Assembly (NCBI GenBank): GCA_002189035.1
Contig: CM007992.1
Location: 2,232,001 to 2,296,000 of the forward strand
Direction: 5' to 3'
Source: Utricularia gibba
Taxonomy: Eukaryota; Streptophyta; Magnoliopsida; Lamiales; Lentibulariaceae
Length of the DNA: 64,000 nucleotides
Positions 46,370-58,291 of this stretch are shown piece after piece. Made by a program: the position numbers and the translations under genes. The notes under the pieces are model-generated. The model was not told the origin of the DNA, searched no databases, and saw nothing but the letters and a program-made list of their open reading frames with translations. Each line of letters opens with the position of its first letter. Position 1 is the first letter of the stretch.

Positions 46370-47309
46370 TGTTAATTTAGAATTAAAGAAGATGAGTAGA
46401 AGACTTAAATGCATTTGAGGATGTAAGTTAAAAGGAACTTCGAACTCATTTTATCAACATTTCTTTTTTTCACACTAAAACTTGTAGAAATTTTGTTCTT
46501 CCTCTCCACCATAGAGAGGAAGAAGACTTTTAATTTCCATTTTTTGTTTCTGTTTTTTATATTCATTAGTGGCTAAATGTTTCTAGTTTCTAGAAGCTAA
46601 TAAATTTCCTTCAATGTCTTGAGCATAACTCTTGGTTATTCATTGATTCTCTTCCACATTTTGCATATTTTTATATATAATATTATAGTCTTTTTGTAAC
46701 ATCACTTAATCATGATCTATGATCAACTAACCACTTCTTGTGAATTTTGATATAGAATAAGATGAAGAGCATCATCTATGACCCCATTGTTTCATGGTAG
46801 ATATCAAACTGTATGTGATTGGGATATTTCATTAATGGGCAAGTAGTGACCTTGTACTTGGATCATTGGTCATTGACAACACTCGGACACATGTGCAGAA
46901 TTGGGTCTTAAGAATAATCGATGGCGATCCTTTTTTTCTTTCAATTGTCGATGAGAAGACAACATGAGGCTATTTCCAGGCCTCATTGTAAAAGAGTGCA
47001 TTAGAGAGTAGGTTATTTCTTGCTTTTATAATCGATTATTCGGATGAAACCAATAAAAGCCAAAGTAATAGGAGACAAAGACAAAAATGAATTCTCTTTT
47101 CCCAGGAACTAATTTTGTTAATTAAGATCCATTACTTATGTTTCCTTTAGTGTTTCAATGTTTTAAACTCTTACAAACTTGTGACAATTTGTAATAGGTT
47201 AACACAAAACACTTTTAACAAAACTCAATTCATTGAGATCAACACTCATATTATGTTTAATTTAGCTTTACCTTTTTATAATTAAAATTTATTGAAATAA
47301 CAACCTGCA
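46370..47309 (+). repeat. gypsy LTR, probably solo (copy C)
   Basis: Starts TGTTAATTTAGAATTAAAG and runs through GTGAATTTTGATATAG (matching copy A) to AACAACCTGCA near 47309. That end corresponds to the reverse complement of the nested gypsy LTR start. Orientation is opposite to copy B, 550 bases away. Confidence 0.68.
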
Positions 47310-48000
47310 GTAGTTGGCTATTTCTTTTCTTTTCTTTGATGAAGATGTGCCATCAATTTTTCATTGTTATCCATTACAAAATATAAAAGAACCATATAAT
47401 CCATATCTACAATTGTTATTATAAAATTATATCTAACATATCCATCAACATAATTAAATTCATAAAATAAAAATAAATAAATTAACGATAGCACCTTAGC
47501 AACCAATGTCATCATCAATTCACCCTAGGTTCAAAAATAATCTAATATGTCTTAATAAAAAATAATATTTACCAACAGATTCAATATTCAAAAACAGCTC
47601 ATAGCTAATCACTCCAAGAAGATGATGATTAAATAATTTATATTACCTTCAACTAAAATAAATATTTATTGAGGAAGAAGAGAAACTGCTAGCGTAACCC
47701 TTTAAATGATTCATAAAAGGGAGACACCCATGTGCATTGAGGCTTTAAGAATTGAACTCTTCATGGTTTCGCACCCGATTACCATTTTAAAGAAATGCAA
47801 TAAATGAAAAATGAAAAAAAAAAACTCTAATTGTTAGTTTTTTAGGGTTTGTGAGAATGAACAGATCTAGTGATGGGATTTAATTTATAAGACCACCACT
47901 CGACTCAAATTTGTTAAATTTTATTTTATAAAACCTATTTTCGTTTTTTGGGTTTTTTTCAACCATTCAAAGTGGGTTCACTGGCACGGCTAGTGGGCAG
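47310..48000. other. AT-rich spacer, nothing recognised
   Basis: No gene, repeat end or RNA recognised. Confidence 0.5.
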
Positions 48001-48710
48001 GTCAGCTGGGGGTTCAATTTATGTCAAATGATGAAGAGCACAATACGGATACGTGTAACAAAGTATTTAGGCTTAGAAATGATGATTAGCTTTCGCCTGA
48101 TATTCCAATGAGTATAAGGTATGATATCTTAGAGCATCTTATCATGGATGAATTTCAAGAGATTAATGGTAATCAGTTTCATGAGCTGCCTAATACTGAA
48201 GACTTTCATGAATAAGCTCTTTATGAAATTAGGAATATCTACATGGTGGCTAAAAGATTGACATATTTGCCAGGTTGATATGCGCGGTTCGAAAGAGCTT
48301 TTATTAATCATGGAACCTCGGATATCTAGACAAGCACACAAATTCCAATATTGGTGCAATGCTATGTCATAGGATAAGAGCTTTTGAATGCAATGGAACA
48401 TGGGAGGTCATGCCTTTATCATAAGAAATACGTGTTATTGGTTTAACTGAATATATAAAATTGAGAGTATAGATTATAATTAAAGCTACATCCATTAGGA
48501 TATTATTGGCTGTAACAGCCAAGCTTCATTGTGTATACATTAAAAATGCAGTTCTTTATGGTTTACAAAATAAAAAATTTAAATCAACTCCTGGAAAGGA
48601 TATCCTTTCAAAGAGAAGGATATATGCTTAGTTAAAAAATCTGTATATGATTTAAAGCAAACTTCTAGATAATGGAATGTTGAGATCACTTAATGCCTGT
48701 TAAACTTAAA
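48001..48710 (+). pseudogene. heavily decayed copia reverse transcriptase fragment
   Basis: The readable remnants are in copia order. ECNGTWEVMPLS lies near 48390, SIRILLAVTAKLH near 48492 (compare the family's VRILLA block), and GYPFKEKDICLVKKSVYDLK then QTSR and WNVE near 48597-48685. Many stops and frame changes interrupt it. No LTRs can be assigned to it. Confidence 0.65.
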
Positions 48711-48925
48711 ATTCACTTAATGTACTTAATATTGAGCCTACACTTTATGTTTTCCGTTTCTCTTTCTTTTTAACAACCCATTTCCTCATACTAGTTTTGC
48801 GAAGTAACTAATACTTGGACTGAGGATTGAAACAGTTTAGAATTATTATTAATGGTTATTGTTAGTCTTTTTGTGAGTTTGTAAGAGTCTAAATCAGGTT
48901 CTTATTTTTCTTATGCACAATCGAA

Positions 48926-48933
48926 GTCTAGCA
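48926..48933. repeat. hAT target site duplication, left
   Basis: GTCTAGCA here versus GTCTAATA at 52112-52119: six of eight bases agree. An 8-bp duplication is the hallmark of hAT insertion. Confidence 0.75.
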
Positions 48934-49047
48934 TAGGAATGGGAGTGAGGCAGGTTTGTGGTGGTTTTTATCAAACCTGTAGCCGTCTGACCTTTTTTAA
49001 ATCCAAATCTAAATCCTCTCATCCCCTCCTTTGAGGTTTTAATTTTT

Positions 49048-49151
49048 AAATTCATACCCAATCCATCGGGTAATTCATCCATTATGGGTATCCATCACAT
49101 TACTTTTTACATTAAAATAAAAATGAAAGTAAACGATTTTATGATCCAATG
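49048..49151 (+). repeat. 104-base direct repeat, copy 1 (hAT subterminal)
   Basis: Starts AAATTCATACCCAATCCATC. It pairs with 50181-50284 at 96 of 104 positions by hand, with no indel. This copy lies between the transposase end and the left terminus of the hAT. Confidence 0.9.
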
Positions 49152-49439
49152 GAACTATTATTATCCCTCTTCGAAATCACATAAGATCAAATAATTAATA
49201 CATCAAAAGATTGGATAGAAAGAGTTCATTCATAAAGATTTAGAGTTAATGCAAAAAATATATATATTTCTTGTTCTTCTTCTTCGGACTCAACAATCTC
49301 TTGGTCACCTTCTTCATCTTTCAGAAATATTACAAATGGAGTTAATGTAGTAATAAATTTAGAAATTAAGTGATACAATCATAATTATTCAATAAAAAAT
49401 AAATATTGACAATAAATAGTTTATTATCTTTTTCATTGG

Positions 49440-51210
49440 ATATCCAGTTTCTTAAACAAACTAAAGACTCAACAAAATATGAATGCAATCAGCTCTGATG
49501 TGGATTAATGATTTGACCTCCTATGCTAAAAACTAATTCATAAACCATTGACATAATAGGGATAGTTAATATCTCTTGCTTTTTTTTTTTTTTTGTTTTT
49601 TGCAGAGTTGGAGATTTCACTACATTTATTTTCTACCAATCCAATATAAGAAAATTTTCAGATAGTGGCATAACATCATCATTCAAGTTAGACTTGCAGC
49701 TCTTTTTAAAGTTAACAAAGTTAGCATAAGATTACATATATAAACCAACACTAAAAACTAGATCCTAAAGTTGATAGAAACCTTTCCTTGTATCCTTTTA
49801 TCTTTGATATTCCAACAACATTATTGAAGAAATGTTCACAATTTTCTCAACATGACTATGTCATAAAACTTTCCATAATAAAATTTCAAAAAATATTATT
49901 TATATCTAGGATCCAACAAGCAAACAACCCTCACAATACCATGAATCATATTCCAATATTTCATATGCTTATCAAACATCTTAATTGTCATATCTCTTGT
50001 CAACACATCGGGATCATTAATATATATGTTTTAAGGCCAATCTGATTTCGCATAATTGGAGAAAAAATAAATTTGCAATAGGATAACATGTCCATATAAA
50101 AATTTATTAAATATTAAATCTAAAAATCATGAGTATATAAAATTTTAAAAATAATTTTAACAAGATATAAGTAGCTGAATAAATTCATACCAAATCCATT
50201 GGGTAATCCATCCACTATGGGTATCCATCACACTACTTTTTATATTAAAATAAAAATGAAAGTAAACGATTTTGCGATCCAATGAAAATAAAAATAGAAA
50301 AAGATAATTTCTCCTTTCTATTTAGTGTTGATGGCCAATATGTTACACTTTTATGGATTTTTTTCAATTTTTTTCCCAATAACAGTCATATCATCTTCAA
50401 CAATGAGATTTAATATATGAGTCGCACATTACATATAGACATAATTATCATCTAGCAACAATGCACCACTACCAAGTTGATTTACTACTAATTCCATGAC
50501 CACAAAATTCACTAAACTATTCTCCAAAGCAAATATTTCTATCAACATTTCAATCCATCAAAGATTGAAATAAATATTGTGATATGATTTCTTTATTATG
50601 AGGGCTGGCACATAACAAAATCTATAATATGAAAAGATAAAATACAATGAAAATATGTTAATAAAAATTATAATATAATAAATTAGTATACCTTAAACTT
50701 TTATTTTATTGCATCCAATTATCATCAATGTAGTGTACTATTACTACCATATATCCTTTAATCATTTGTTGTCCTCGTATCAGTAGTAATAGAAATTCTA
50801 TCTTCACATACTTCTAAAATATTCATAACATCAACTCTTGTACTCTATATGTTCTGAATATCTCTACGAAGAGTTCTCTGACTTGGCATCTTAAATGAAA
50901 GTTATAAAATTGCTACAAAATTTCTGAACCCTTTATAGTCAACCATAGGAAGTGAATACTCATGCAAAATAATCATTTTAACTAGCTCTTTTCAAGAAAT
51001 TTCCTGATAAAACATAGAAGAAGTCACCATGTTTTACAATCTGTTTTTCTTTGTTTTACTTTAAGCATTACTTGATGAATATTTGATTGATTGCCATGCT
51101 TTTTACACTTTTGAGAATGTTGCTTCAAGTGTAAAGTCCTACTCTTTGGTTCTAAAATAAGTTCTGATAAGCAATAATTGCATATTGCCTTCCACTTTCC
51201 ATCAATTTGT
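49440..51210 (-). pseudogene. hAT transposase (ZBED/RICESLEEPER-like), broken
   Basis: Reading down the minus strand: LKQHSQKCKKHG with spacing of a BED zinc finger end (about 51150-51100), then MIILHEY with VDYKGFRNFV (about 50980-50930). MPSQRTLRRDIQNI and DRISITTDTRTTND (about 50890-50770) hold the first catalytic Asp region. CATHILNLIVEDDM lies near 50430, KMFDKHMKYWNMIHGIVRVV near 49970 and LDPRYK shortly after. DILTIPIMSMVYELVFSIGG and NPHQS (about 49600-49480) form the C-terminal hAT dimerisation motif, with ESLVCLRNW at the end. Stops and frame shifts are frequent. The part expected between NLIV and KMFDKH (the RWNSTY region) is missing and a repeat copy sits there. Confidence 0.83.
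50181..50284 (+). repeat. 104-base direct repeat, copy 2 (inside hAT transposase)
   Basis: Starts AAATTCATACCAAATCCATT. Same length and orientation as 49048-49151, but located in the middle of the transposase reading, where coding motifs are missing. Confidence 0.9.
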
Positions 51211-52111
51211 GTCTTTCCAAGATGCTACAAAACCTTAGATGTCAATCATTCTACTCTATCTTTTGATTATTTGTTGAAGGAGTGTTAGATTTTGCTATAT
51301 TTTTAGGGCACTGAATATTTAGATAATGATAGAATTTTCTTCATCTAAAGCCGTATCACTGAAAGTAGAAGCAACATAATGAGCACAAGTAGAGATTGAG
51401 AAAAGAAATTTTATTTTCTTTGATTTGACAAAAAATTATTAAATTAATACAAAAATATAAAGAACCACGAACCATTAAAAGCAAGCTCATTTCATATTCC
51501 AATGATTATAGATTTGAGTCTTTTAATAGATAGATTTAATGACCTAACCCACCAAAAGCAAGTAAGAAAACTATCATCATAGCCTATGAAACCTCATTCG
51601 CAAGCAAGGAACAGGTAAGGAGGTGGAAAATTGAAAAAGTAAAATATACACACTATGAAGGTTTGTGAAAGCCAAGTTCTTCAGTCTCCATAATCCTTAA
51701 CCTACCAATATGCATCACAAGCTCTCTTCAACTTAGCCTCTATTTTAGAGCATCATCTCCTTTTTAGAGAAAAGAAAATTGGAAGCTAAAATGCAAGGAA
51801 AAATAGAAGGGAAAATATAGCGATAGAAAGAGATATGAACTTTTATTAGAGTTGTTTATCATGTGATCTCCATGTTATGTCCTTTTCAATCTACACAAAT
51901 TCATTACAATAATTTTTTAAAAAAACATATTTGTGGATCGAGTATATGGGGAAAGCATGTATTATTTTTTCTAAAAATCTATTCCCACCCCCACATGGAT
52001 TCAAGATCTTAAAATCCATATCCCTCCCCTCCTCCCCCTTATCCACTAAAAATCTCTCACGGGTTGGTTAGGGATGGGTATGCAATGAGTTGGACTTTTT
52101 ACCCATTCCTA

Positions 52112-52119
52112 GTCTAATA
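52112..52119. repeat. hAT target site duplication, right
   Basis: GTCTAATA, pairs with GTCTAGCA at 48926-48933. The intact 3' LTR reads GTCTAATG at the equivalent place, supporting the right copy as nearer the original. Confidence 0.75.
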
Positions 52120-52219
52120 TCATGTTCTAATATCTTTATAGTTTCAAATGACATATTTACTACAATCATTGTCGCAATAAATATGCCAATTTTTGTTATT
52201 GATTGGCTCTCTTTTAACA

Positions 52220-55200
52220 ATTAGCATCAGAACCCTAAGGCATTTCTACAATGACAATAGATGGTGATATACATTCTTTTGTACAATTTATAATACTAAA
52301 ATTAAATCAATTATATGAGCATTGGTCAATGCTCATGGAGAACTTCTTGAAGTAGAAGAAGTTTTATCATCTCATTAAATGTGGAATGCCAACGACCCCT
52401 TGATCTACCACCACTACTGAGCGAAGGAAGGCATAAGAAGACAAAAAAGTAAAGGCATATGAAGGCAAAAATTAAAGGATCTTTGATGATAAATTGTTTC
52501 TTCAAATTGTAGAAATTTGGACACAATTCTTAATAAAAATACATCAAAGGAGACTTGGGATGCATGGCCAAATGATTCATTGGAAATGCAAGGGTCAAAT
52601 AATCTTACCTTTAACTTCATGTAAGAATTTGAGACCTTAAAATGCACGAAAATAAAGGTATCACTTTTTTTTTTGAAACTATGTGTGCATTAAAGGAAAC
52701 TTGGAATACCATGGTAGGTAAGATTAGCACCAATGGAGAGGTTGTATGATGTAGGTGTGAATAAGGAGAAAAATTTCCACAAACCAATTCTCATACCAAC
52801 ACACTAAAATGATTTCAACAGAACAATTTCACTGAAGTATAAACAACAAGTCTACAAAATAACACCCAAAGGACACCAAGTTCACAAAAGGTTCCAAACA
52901 AGAATGCTCAACCAAATACAAGCAACAATCAACATAAGATGAACTACCTGAAATGTCCCATAGAAATGAAACAAAAAAAATCAAATAAACTCTGGGAAGG
53001 TTGGCATTTTCAACTTCTAGGAAACAAATGGTGTTAGCTGGTACTCTCATGCTAAGCTTTTGAACTCAACTATCAGAAGAGGAGAACCTCCTTTCCTCAT
53101 TGCCACCACAACTATTTGAAAAGGGAATCCTGACGATTTGGATATGCATCACGGACCAATCCAAGGAGTGGTTGGGCTTCTTTGATCCACACCATTGTGA
53201 GAGATACTAAGTTTGTTGAAAAGGTTTTATGATACTAAGGGAAAAGTACAATTTTATTGTGTGCTTCATTAAAGATTGCAAGGATGCTAACATCATGTCA
53301 ATAGATGAACTTTCAAGTTCATTGTTAGTGCATAAATAGAAACTTGGGAAGTTCAAGTAGAATGCAAATAAAAAAAGAAAATCAATAAGTACTAATGACT
53401 CAAACCTAGAATTTAGAGACTTCTAACAAAAGAGGTTGAGGTGGGTTTCAAAGAAGAGGTAGAGATCATGTTAGATAATTAACTAAGAGATCATTGAATT
53501 GTATAAATGCCATAAGTTGGATCACTTCAAAAGCACATGCCTAGAGATTTAACAAATGAATCACAACATTGAGGAATAAGATGAAGGTATCCTTTTAATG
53601 GCTTCTGATGATGTGATTCAAAAAGATAAAATTTTTAACGGTCAAAATGATCACATGTTCGATATTAAGAATGATGGTTAGTATTTAGACTTTGGTATTG
53701 AAATCATATGTGTGGGGAGAAAGCTTTTCTTGCCTCCCTAGATCCGTCAACCAACAAATTCATTAGACTAGGTGACATAAGGCTCAAGATAAGAGGCATA
53801 GATGCCATTTCATTGTTTTTAATACTTGCAATACATTTCATACTCAAACTTCAAAGCAATTTATTGAGTGTTGGACAACTTGCTGAAAAACATCGACAAT
53901 AAGTTTTAAGAAGCAGCATTAGATAGCCTATCATCCAAAAAGAGGTTAAATCTTATTTGTTCCAGCAAGCTCCAATTATTTATCTTTTATGAAGGCATCC
54001 ATACAAGGATATTTTAAATATTGCAACATAATATGGAATGAGAAAATAGTGTTCTAGAAAAATTGATATGCTTATCTTAACTATCAAAGGTGAAATGAAC
54101 TTCTTACCAAAAACATGGTACATGGCTCGTACTCGATATGTTTTTTTTTCCTCTGTGTCCGATGCCTCGTAGGAAAACAACATTATGAAGCTCGCAAGTA
54201 AAAAAGTGACTAGAGAGCAACTGAATCTCTTGAACTGATGCATTTAGATATATTTGATCCAATCAATCCTTATACTAATGGTTTCTAAAAGTATTTTATT
54301 ACAAGATCTGGATTTTTTTATGTTATTCAAATCTACTATTGAGAGGGAATTGGGTTTACTCATTAAGACATATGAAATTGACAAAGGAATTGAATATAAT
54401 TCTACAAAAATTTTTACTTTCTACCATGCATCAAAAGGTATTTAAAACCTCCAAAAACATCATAAAAAATGGGATAACAAAAAGGGAAAATCATGCTATT
54501 TTAGATATGACTATATCTATCTTGGCACCCACTAAAATGCCAAAGTACTTTTGGAAACGAGCAATTAATTAGAATGCTTATGTTATAAGTAGAAGTCCAA
54601 TATCATTATTCTAAAGTACTACTCCAGAAGAGACTTAGAATGGTAAGAAGGCTAATGCAATACATTTTTTAATTTTTGGATGCATTGGTCATGTTCATGT
54701 TTTAAATGAGAATAGAACAAAGTTGAACAAAAGAAGTTATGCGTATGTCATGCTAGGCATGATGTAATTGTAGATTTTACAATGTAATCACTATTAGCAT
54801 TATAATAATAAGAGATGTTTTTGAAGAAAATAAAGTTTGGAACAAGAATCTAGTAGGGCCAAATACACCCAATATTGCCACTAGAACCTATTGAAATTAA
54901 AGATGAAGAACAACAAAAAGAATTAAAACCACCTTTTGCATCTGAAGAGTCTATTGAGCAATAAAACACTAATACATCATCAAGTGATGCTGCAACCATC
55001 GGGTAGCAATAAGAAAAAACCAGCTAGCCACTAGTAAGATTTCACGACTATGTGATGGATGATGAAGTTGATGCTCTTATAGCTATGATTGATGAAACAC
55101 CAAGAACATTTGAAGAAGTTATGAAGGTCAGACATTCAAAAGATGCAATGCATGTTGAAAGGAATAACATAGGTTTTGGTATATTTTCCTTAAAATGCAA

Positions 55201-55850
55201 AAACAAATTGGTCTTAAATGGGTCTTTAAGGTCAAATACAAGGAGACAAATGAACTAGACAAATACCAGATGAGATTGGTGGGAAAAGGTTAGTCTCAAA
55301 GGAAGGTATTGATTTGAATGAAATATTTGCACCAATAGCTCATTTAGACACTATTCATCTGATCTTGCATTTCAACATACATTCATTGGTTCCTATTTCA
55401 ATTAGAAGTTAAATCAACTTTTATACACGGTAATTTACTAGAAAATGTGCATGTTGTGCAACTGCAGGGATATAGAGATAACACAACAAAGTCTACAAGT
55501 TAAATAAAGCTTTTTATGGTCTTTAACAAGCACCATGTGCTTGGTTTAACAAATTATAAACTTTTTTTTTCGGATGATGGATTGGAAAGGAATGAGGAAA
55601 GGATAGATTCATCCAGAAAGGTTATGAAAATAAATGTTTAATATTAAATGTTTATATTGATAATCTTCTTAATATGAAAATAGCTTAGAATTGATTGAAA
55701 AATGCCGAAACTCCCATGTTGAATCACTATGAGATGACTATCCTGGAAAATATGTGATATTTTATATTGAATCTCCAGTATAAAAAATTCCAAATTTTAG
55801 GGTACCTTGAAGATATCAAGCAATTCTCTTAACTAGTTGCATATGCATCT
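52220..55850 (+). pseudogene. copia gag-pol remnant, many stops
   Basis: Gag begins near 52300 with RWSMLMENFLRSKKFYHLI (family motif around W.MLMENFLRS). The zinc knuckle near 53497-53545 reads YKCHKLDHFKSTC, with the first Cys replaced by Tyr. The protease region near 53690 reads YLDFGIEIICVG in place of YLDSGCSNHMCG. Integrase remnants (54240-54570) include IERELGLLIKTYEIDKGIEY; RT remnants (55170-55550) include NKLVLNGSLRSN and the QAPCAWFNK block. Nearly every domain carries stops or frameshifts, making this the most decayed full-length retroelement of the window. Confidence 0.75.
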
Positions 55851-56025
55851 CTTTTGGATGAGGTGATGTACGGACTAGGTGCTGTGAGGGCCTATACAAT
55901 GTTAGACCGAGTTGCCCTCAAATATATTAAAATTTCAATCATTTGTCGCATGTCTCCTGCATTGCCTTCTATATTACTGCCCAATTGTCTTCAAAGCAAT
56001 TCAGATTTATATTCTTAACACTTAC

Positions 56026-56208
56026 TGTTAGTCTTTTCACAAGTTTTTTAGAATTTAAGTCATATTCCTATTTTTGTTATTCTCAATCGGAGTCTAATGT
56101 CACATTCTAGTTATCTTCGTCTTTCATTTGTAGGTGGCTTATTTACAGCCATCATTGTCAGCAAAAAGACATGTCATTTTCCCTTTAACATGTGACTCTC
56201 TTCTAACA
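56026..56208 (+). repeat. copia 3' LTR (183 bp)
   Basis: TGTTAGTCTTTTCACAAG to CTCTTCTAACA. Pairs with 48860-48933 plus 52120-52219. It shows the LTR sequence as it was before hAT insertion into the other copy. Confidence 0.8.
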
Positions 56209-57880
56209 AGGATAAAGCTCATTAGCGATCGAGTGTCGCTTAGTGTAGCCATTCACTCCGACGAATTGCTTTGTTTGTGTTCGGATTGAAGACTATATAT
56301 TTGAACACCCAGAAAATAAAGCAATTCAACGGCAAATTTCTGAAATTAAAAAATGTGAAGCAGTAATTTTGTTTGTTTGGAGTATTCAGTCTGTGATTGC
56401 GTGCTGGAGCAGTACGTGGTTGTAAAGAATCCAATGAGTATAGTTGTAGTGGCATATAATAAATAATGAGTCAGATGGTCCATCCACTGCATCATCATGA
56501 TCGAGATGAGGAGGATGCGTAGCTTTCATTGCATGCTCCAAAACAAAACACAACAAGAAGAAATGCCTTGGGAGAGTAGTTTTTGTTGTGTTTCTGGTAG
56601 ATGGGAATTTTCTACGTCTTCCGAAACCAGACTACATTCTATTCCCCTTTTTCTATTCGCCTTCGCCTTTTCATGCATCAACAGCGACGTCTCATCTTTT
56701 TTTCAAATTCCACCATGCTACATCCTCTAAAAAAAAATGCAATATTCAAACATGTTCATATTTCACGGTGCCTAAATCCCAATTCATGCAAAATTAAATT
56801 TCAAATGTTTAATAGTTTTAACAATTTAATCATTTTTGCGTCAGATTGCAGATAAAATTTTTAAAATGGGGTAAAATGTTTAAGATACCATGAAATTCGT
56901 AGTACTGTTGAATATTAAAAAAAAAATGAGTGCCACAAATAGTTTATTTTCAAAACAGAAATAGTATGCTTTGTCCTAAAATTTTACCTATTTCCCATAT
57001 CCTTACATTCGAAAAATTAGTCCCACTCTCCTCCAACTCACTATCTTCCAAGCCATGAACCAAAACTAAAGGCGCTTTTCCAAGTAGAATGCATGCCACC
57101 GTTGAATTCAGCGATGGCATGATTTGCAGTTGTTGATTCACATGATCAAATCGTGTGAAACCACTGATTCAGACTTGAAAAAGTCACTTACAGGTTCGAT
57201 TTTCCATCTTATAAACCGTCACTGCTTTTTCTGATGTAGGATGAAACCTCTTTATCCGATGAGAAGAAGCTGGAATTGAGGAAGTTATGTGCATGGATCG
57301 AAAGAGTCGTGTGTCCAGCTTCGCAGTGCATGGACTCTGGAAGACATTAATCTGTGTCACTAACGTAGTATCATTAGCCTCGAATTATTGTCTGCAAAAA
57401 GAATGTTACATAAAGAAGCACAAAGATTCCTTGAACCGCACAGTTCCATATGCAAGATCTAAACACTGTTGGCTCTTTCTCATCGGCCATTTTCCTTTTT
57501 TCCTTCCTGCATGATTACTCCTCATCGTTTTCCTCCTTGGACTGGACTCTCCCCGCTTTTTTTTGAATGTTTAGATAGATTTTGGAAAACCTCCTCGTAA
57601 AATAAACTGATTAACTTATACAGTATGTAATAATGTGACGACTGTGCTGATATGCAACGATTGTTCAAAGAAAAGGAGAAGTGCACTGTGGCATTATCAT
57701 TTTTGATCGTTGTATAATAGTTTAATTAGTAACCAAATTCTGTGATTTGGAGCTCTTGAATAAAGAAGTGTCTGTGTGTGCGGGGTGCGTGAACTGTAAA
57801 GCTTGTACTGAACAACAAAAACAAGACATGTAAATGCAAAATGGATTCCCTTTTCAGATTAACAGCAGTAACAAACTTCC
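56209..57880. other. intergenic, no gene recognised
   Basis: Contains several short open frames on both strands, for example at 56497-56730, 57287-57514 and 57726-57944. None has a recognisable domain, good start context or splice partners. The last 200 bases should hold the promoter of the small gene at 57959. Confidence 0.45.
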
Positions 57881-57892
57881 ATGAAATTCTAC

Positions 57893-57900
57893 TATATATA
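57893..57900 (+). promoter_or_regulatory. TATA box of the small EAR-like gene
   Basis: TATATATA lies 59 bases before the ATG at 57959, with a C/A-rich leader between (CACCTCCACCAAACCC). This is a normal distance for a short plant 5' UTR. Confidence 0.6.
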
Positions 57901-57958
57901 CTTCCATCTCCATGCACCATTCTTCTTTCTAACACCTCCACCAAACCCTACAAAAAAC

Positions 57959-58291
57959 ATGGCGCTCCAAGACGATAAATCAGTCAAGACCCCCGCTCCA
58001 TCTTCCATCGCCTTGTTGCGGGAGAGATTCCGACGACTGGAGAGAGTGAAAGAGCTCCGGCACGAGCAACAGATTCTCCGATCCTTTTCAAAATTGGGAC
58101 GACATGATTCGAGTCCACGGCGGTGGGAGCCCGCGCCGCCGTGTCAGCTATCCCTGTCCCTTTGGCCACCCGCGGCGGAGCCAAGGATGAATCCGGCGTG
58201 CCCGAATGCTGCGAGGCGTGCGGATGCTCGTTGGGTGCAGTTGGAGATCGAAGGCGCAACCTCGGATGTGGATACCTCTCTTCATCTCTGA
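57959..58291 (+). CDS. small unknown protein with LxLxL (EAR-like) motif
   Basis: 110 residues, single exon. I do not recognise a named family. A basic amphipathic stretch IALLRERFRRLERVKELRHE (residues 17-36) looks helical. CQLSLSLWPP (about residues 67-76) contains LSLSL, the form of an EAR repression motif, and the protein ends DVDTSLHL. The ATG at 57959 was chosen over the upstream in-frame ATG at 57881 because the TATA box at 57893 lies between them and the context AAAACATGGCG is good. The region 58120-58260 is GC-rich (CGGCGG units), unlike the AT-rich surroundings, which supports coding. A frameshift cannot be excluded, since another frame is also open to 58380. Confidence 0.6.
   Translation: MALQDDKSVKTPAPSSIALLRERFRRLERVKELRHEQQILRSFSKLGRHDSSPRRWEPAPPCQLSLSLWPPAAEPRMNPACPNAARRADARWVQLEIEGATSDVDTSLHL

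Larger units (their letters stand above)
48934..52111 (-). mobile_element. hAT DNA transposon, decayed
   Basis: The left end TAGGAATGGG matches the reverse complement of the right end, TAGGAATGGGTAAAAAG, for its first ten bases. It is flanked by an imperfect 8-bp duplication. The interior, on the minus strand, keeps a BED-finger remnant, the hAT transposase body and the C-terminal dimerisation segment. Length is about 3.2 kb. A 104-base segment from one subterminal region is repeated inside the transposase. Many stops: inactive. Confidence 0.87.
48860..56208 (+). mobile_element. Ty1/copia retrotransposon, very decayed, 5' LTR split by a hAT
   Basis: The 5' LTR begins TGTTAGTCTTTTTGTGAG at 48860, is interrupted at 48934-52111 by a hAT element and ends TTTTAACA at 52219. 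The 3' LTR is 56026-56208. The rejoined 5' LTR would be about 174 bases against 183 for the 3' LTR, and both share CAATCGGAGTCTA/CAATCGAAGTCTA. A worn primer site TTAGCATCAGAACCC follows the 5' LTR. Gag, protease, integrase and RT remnants lie between. Flanking 5-mers do not match clearly. Confidence 0.82.
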
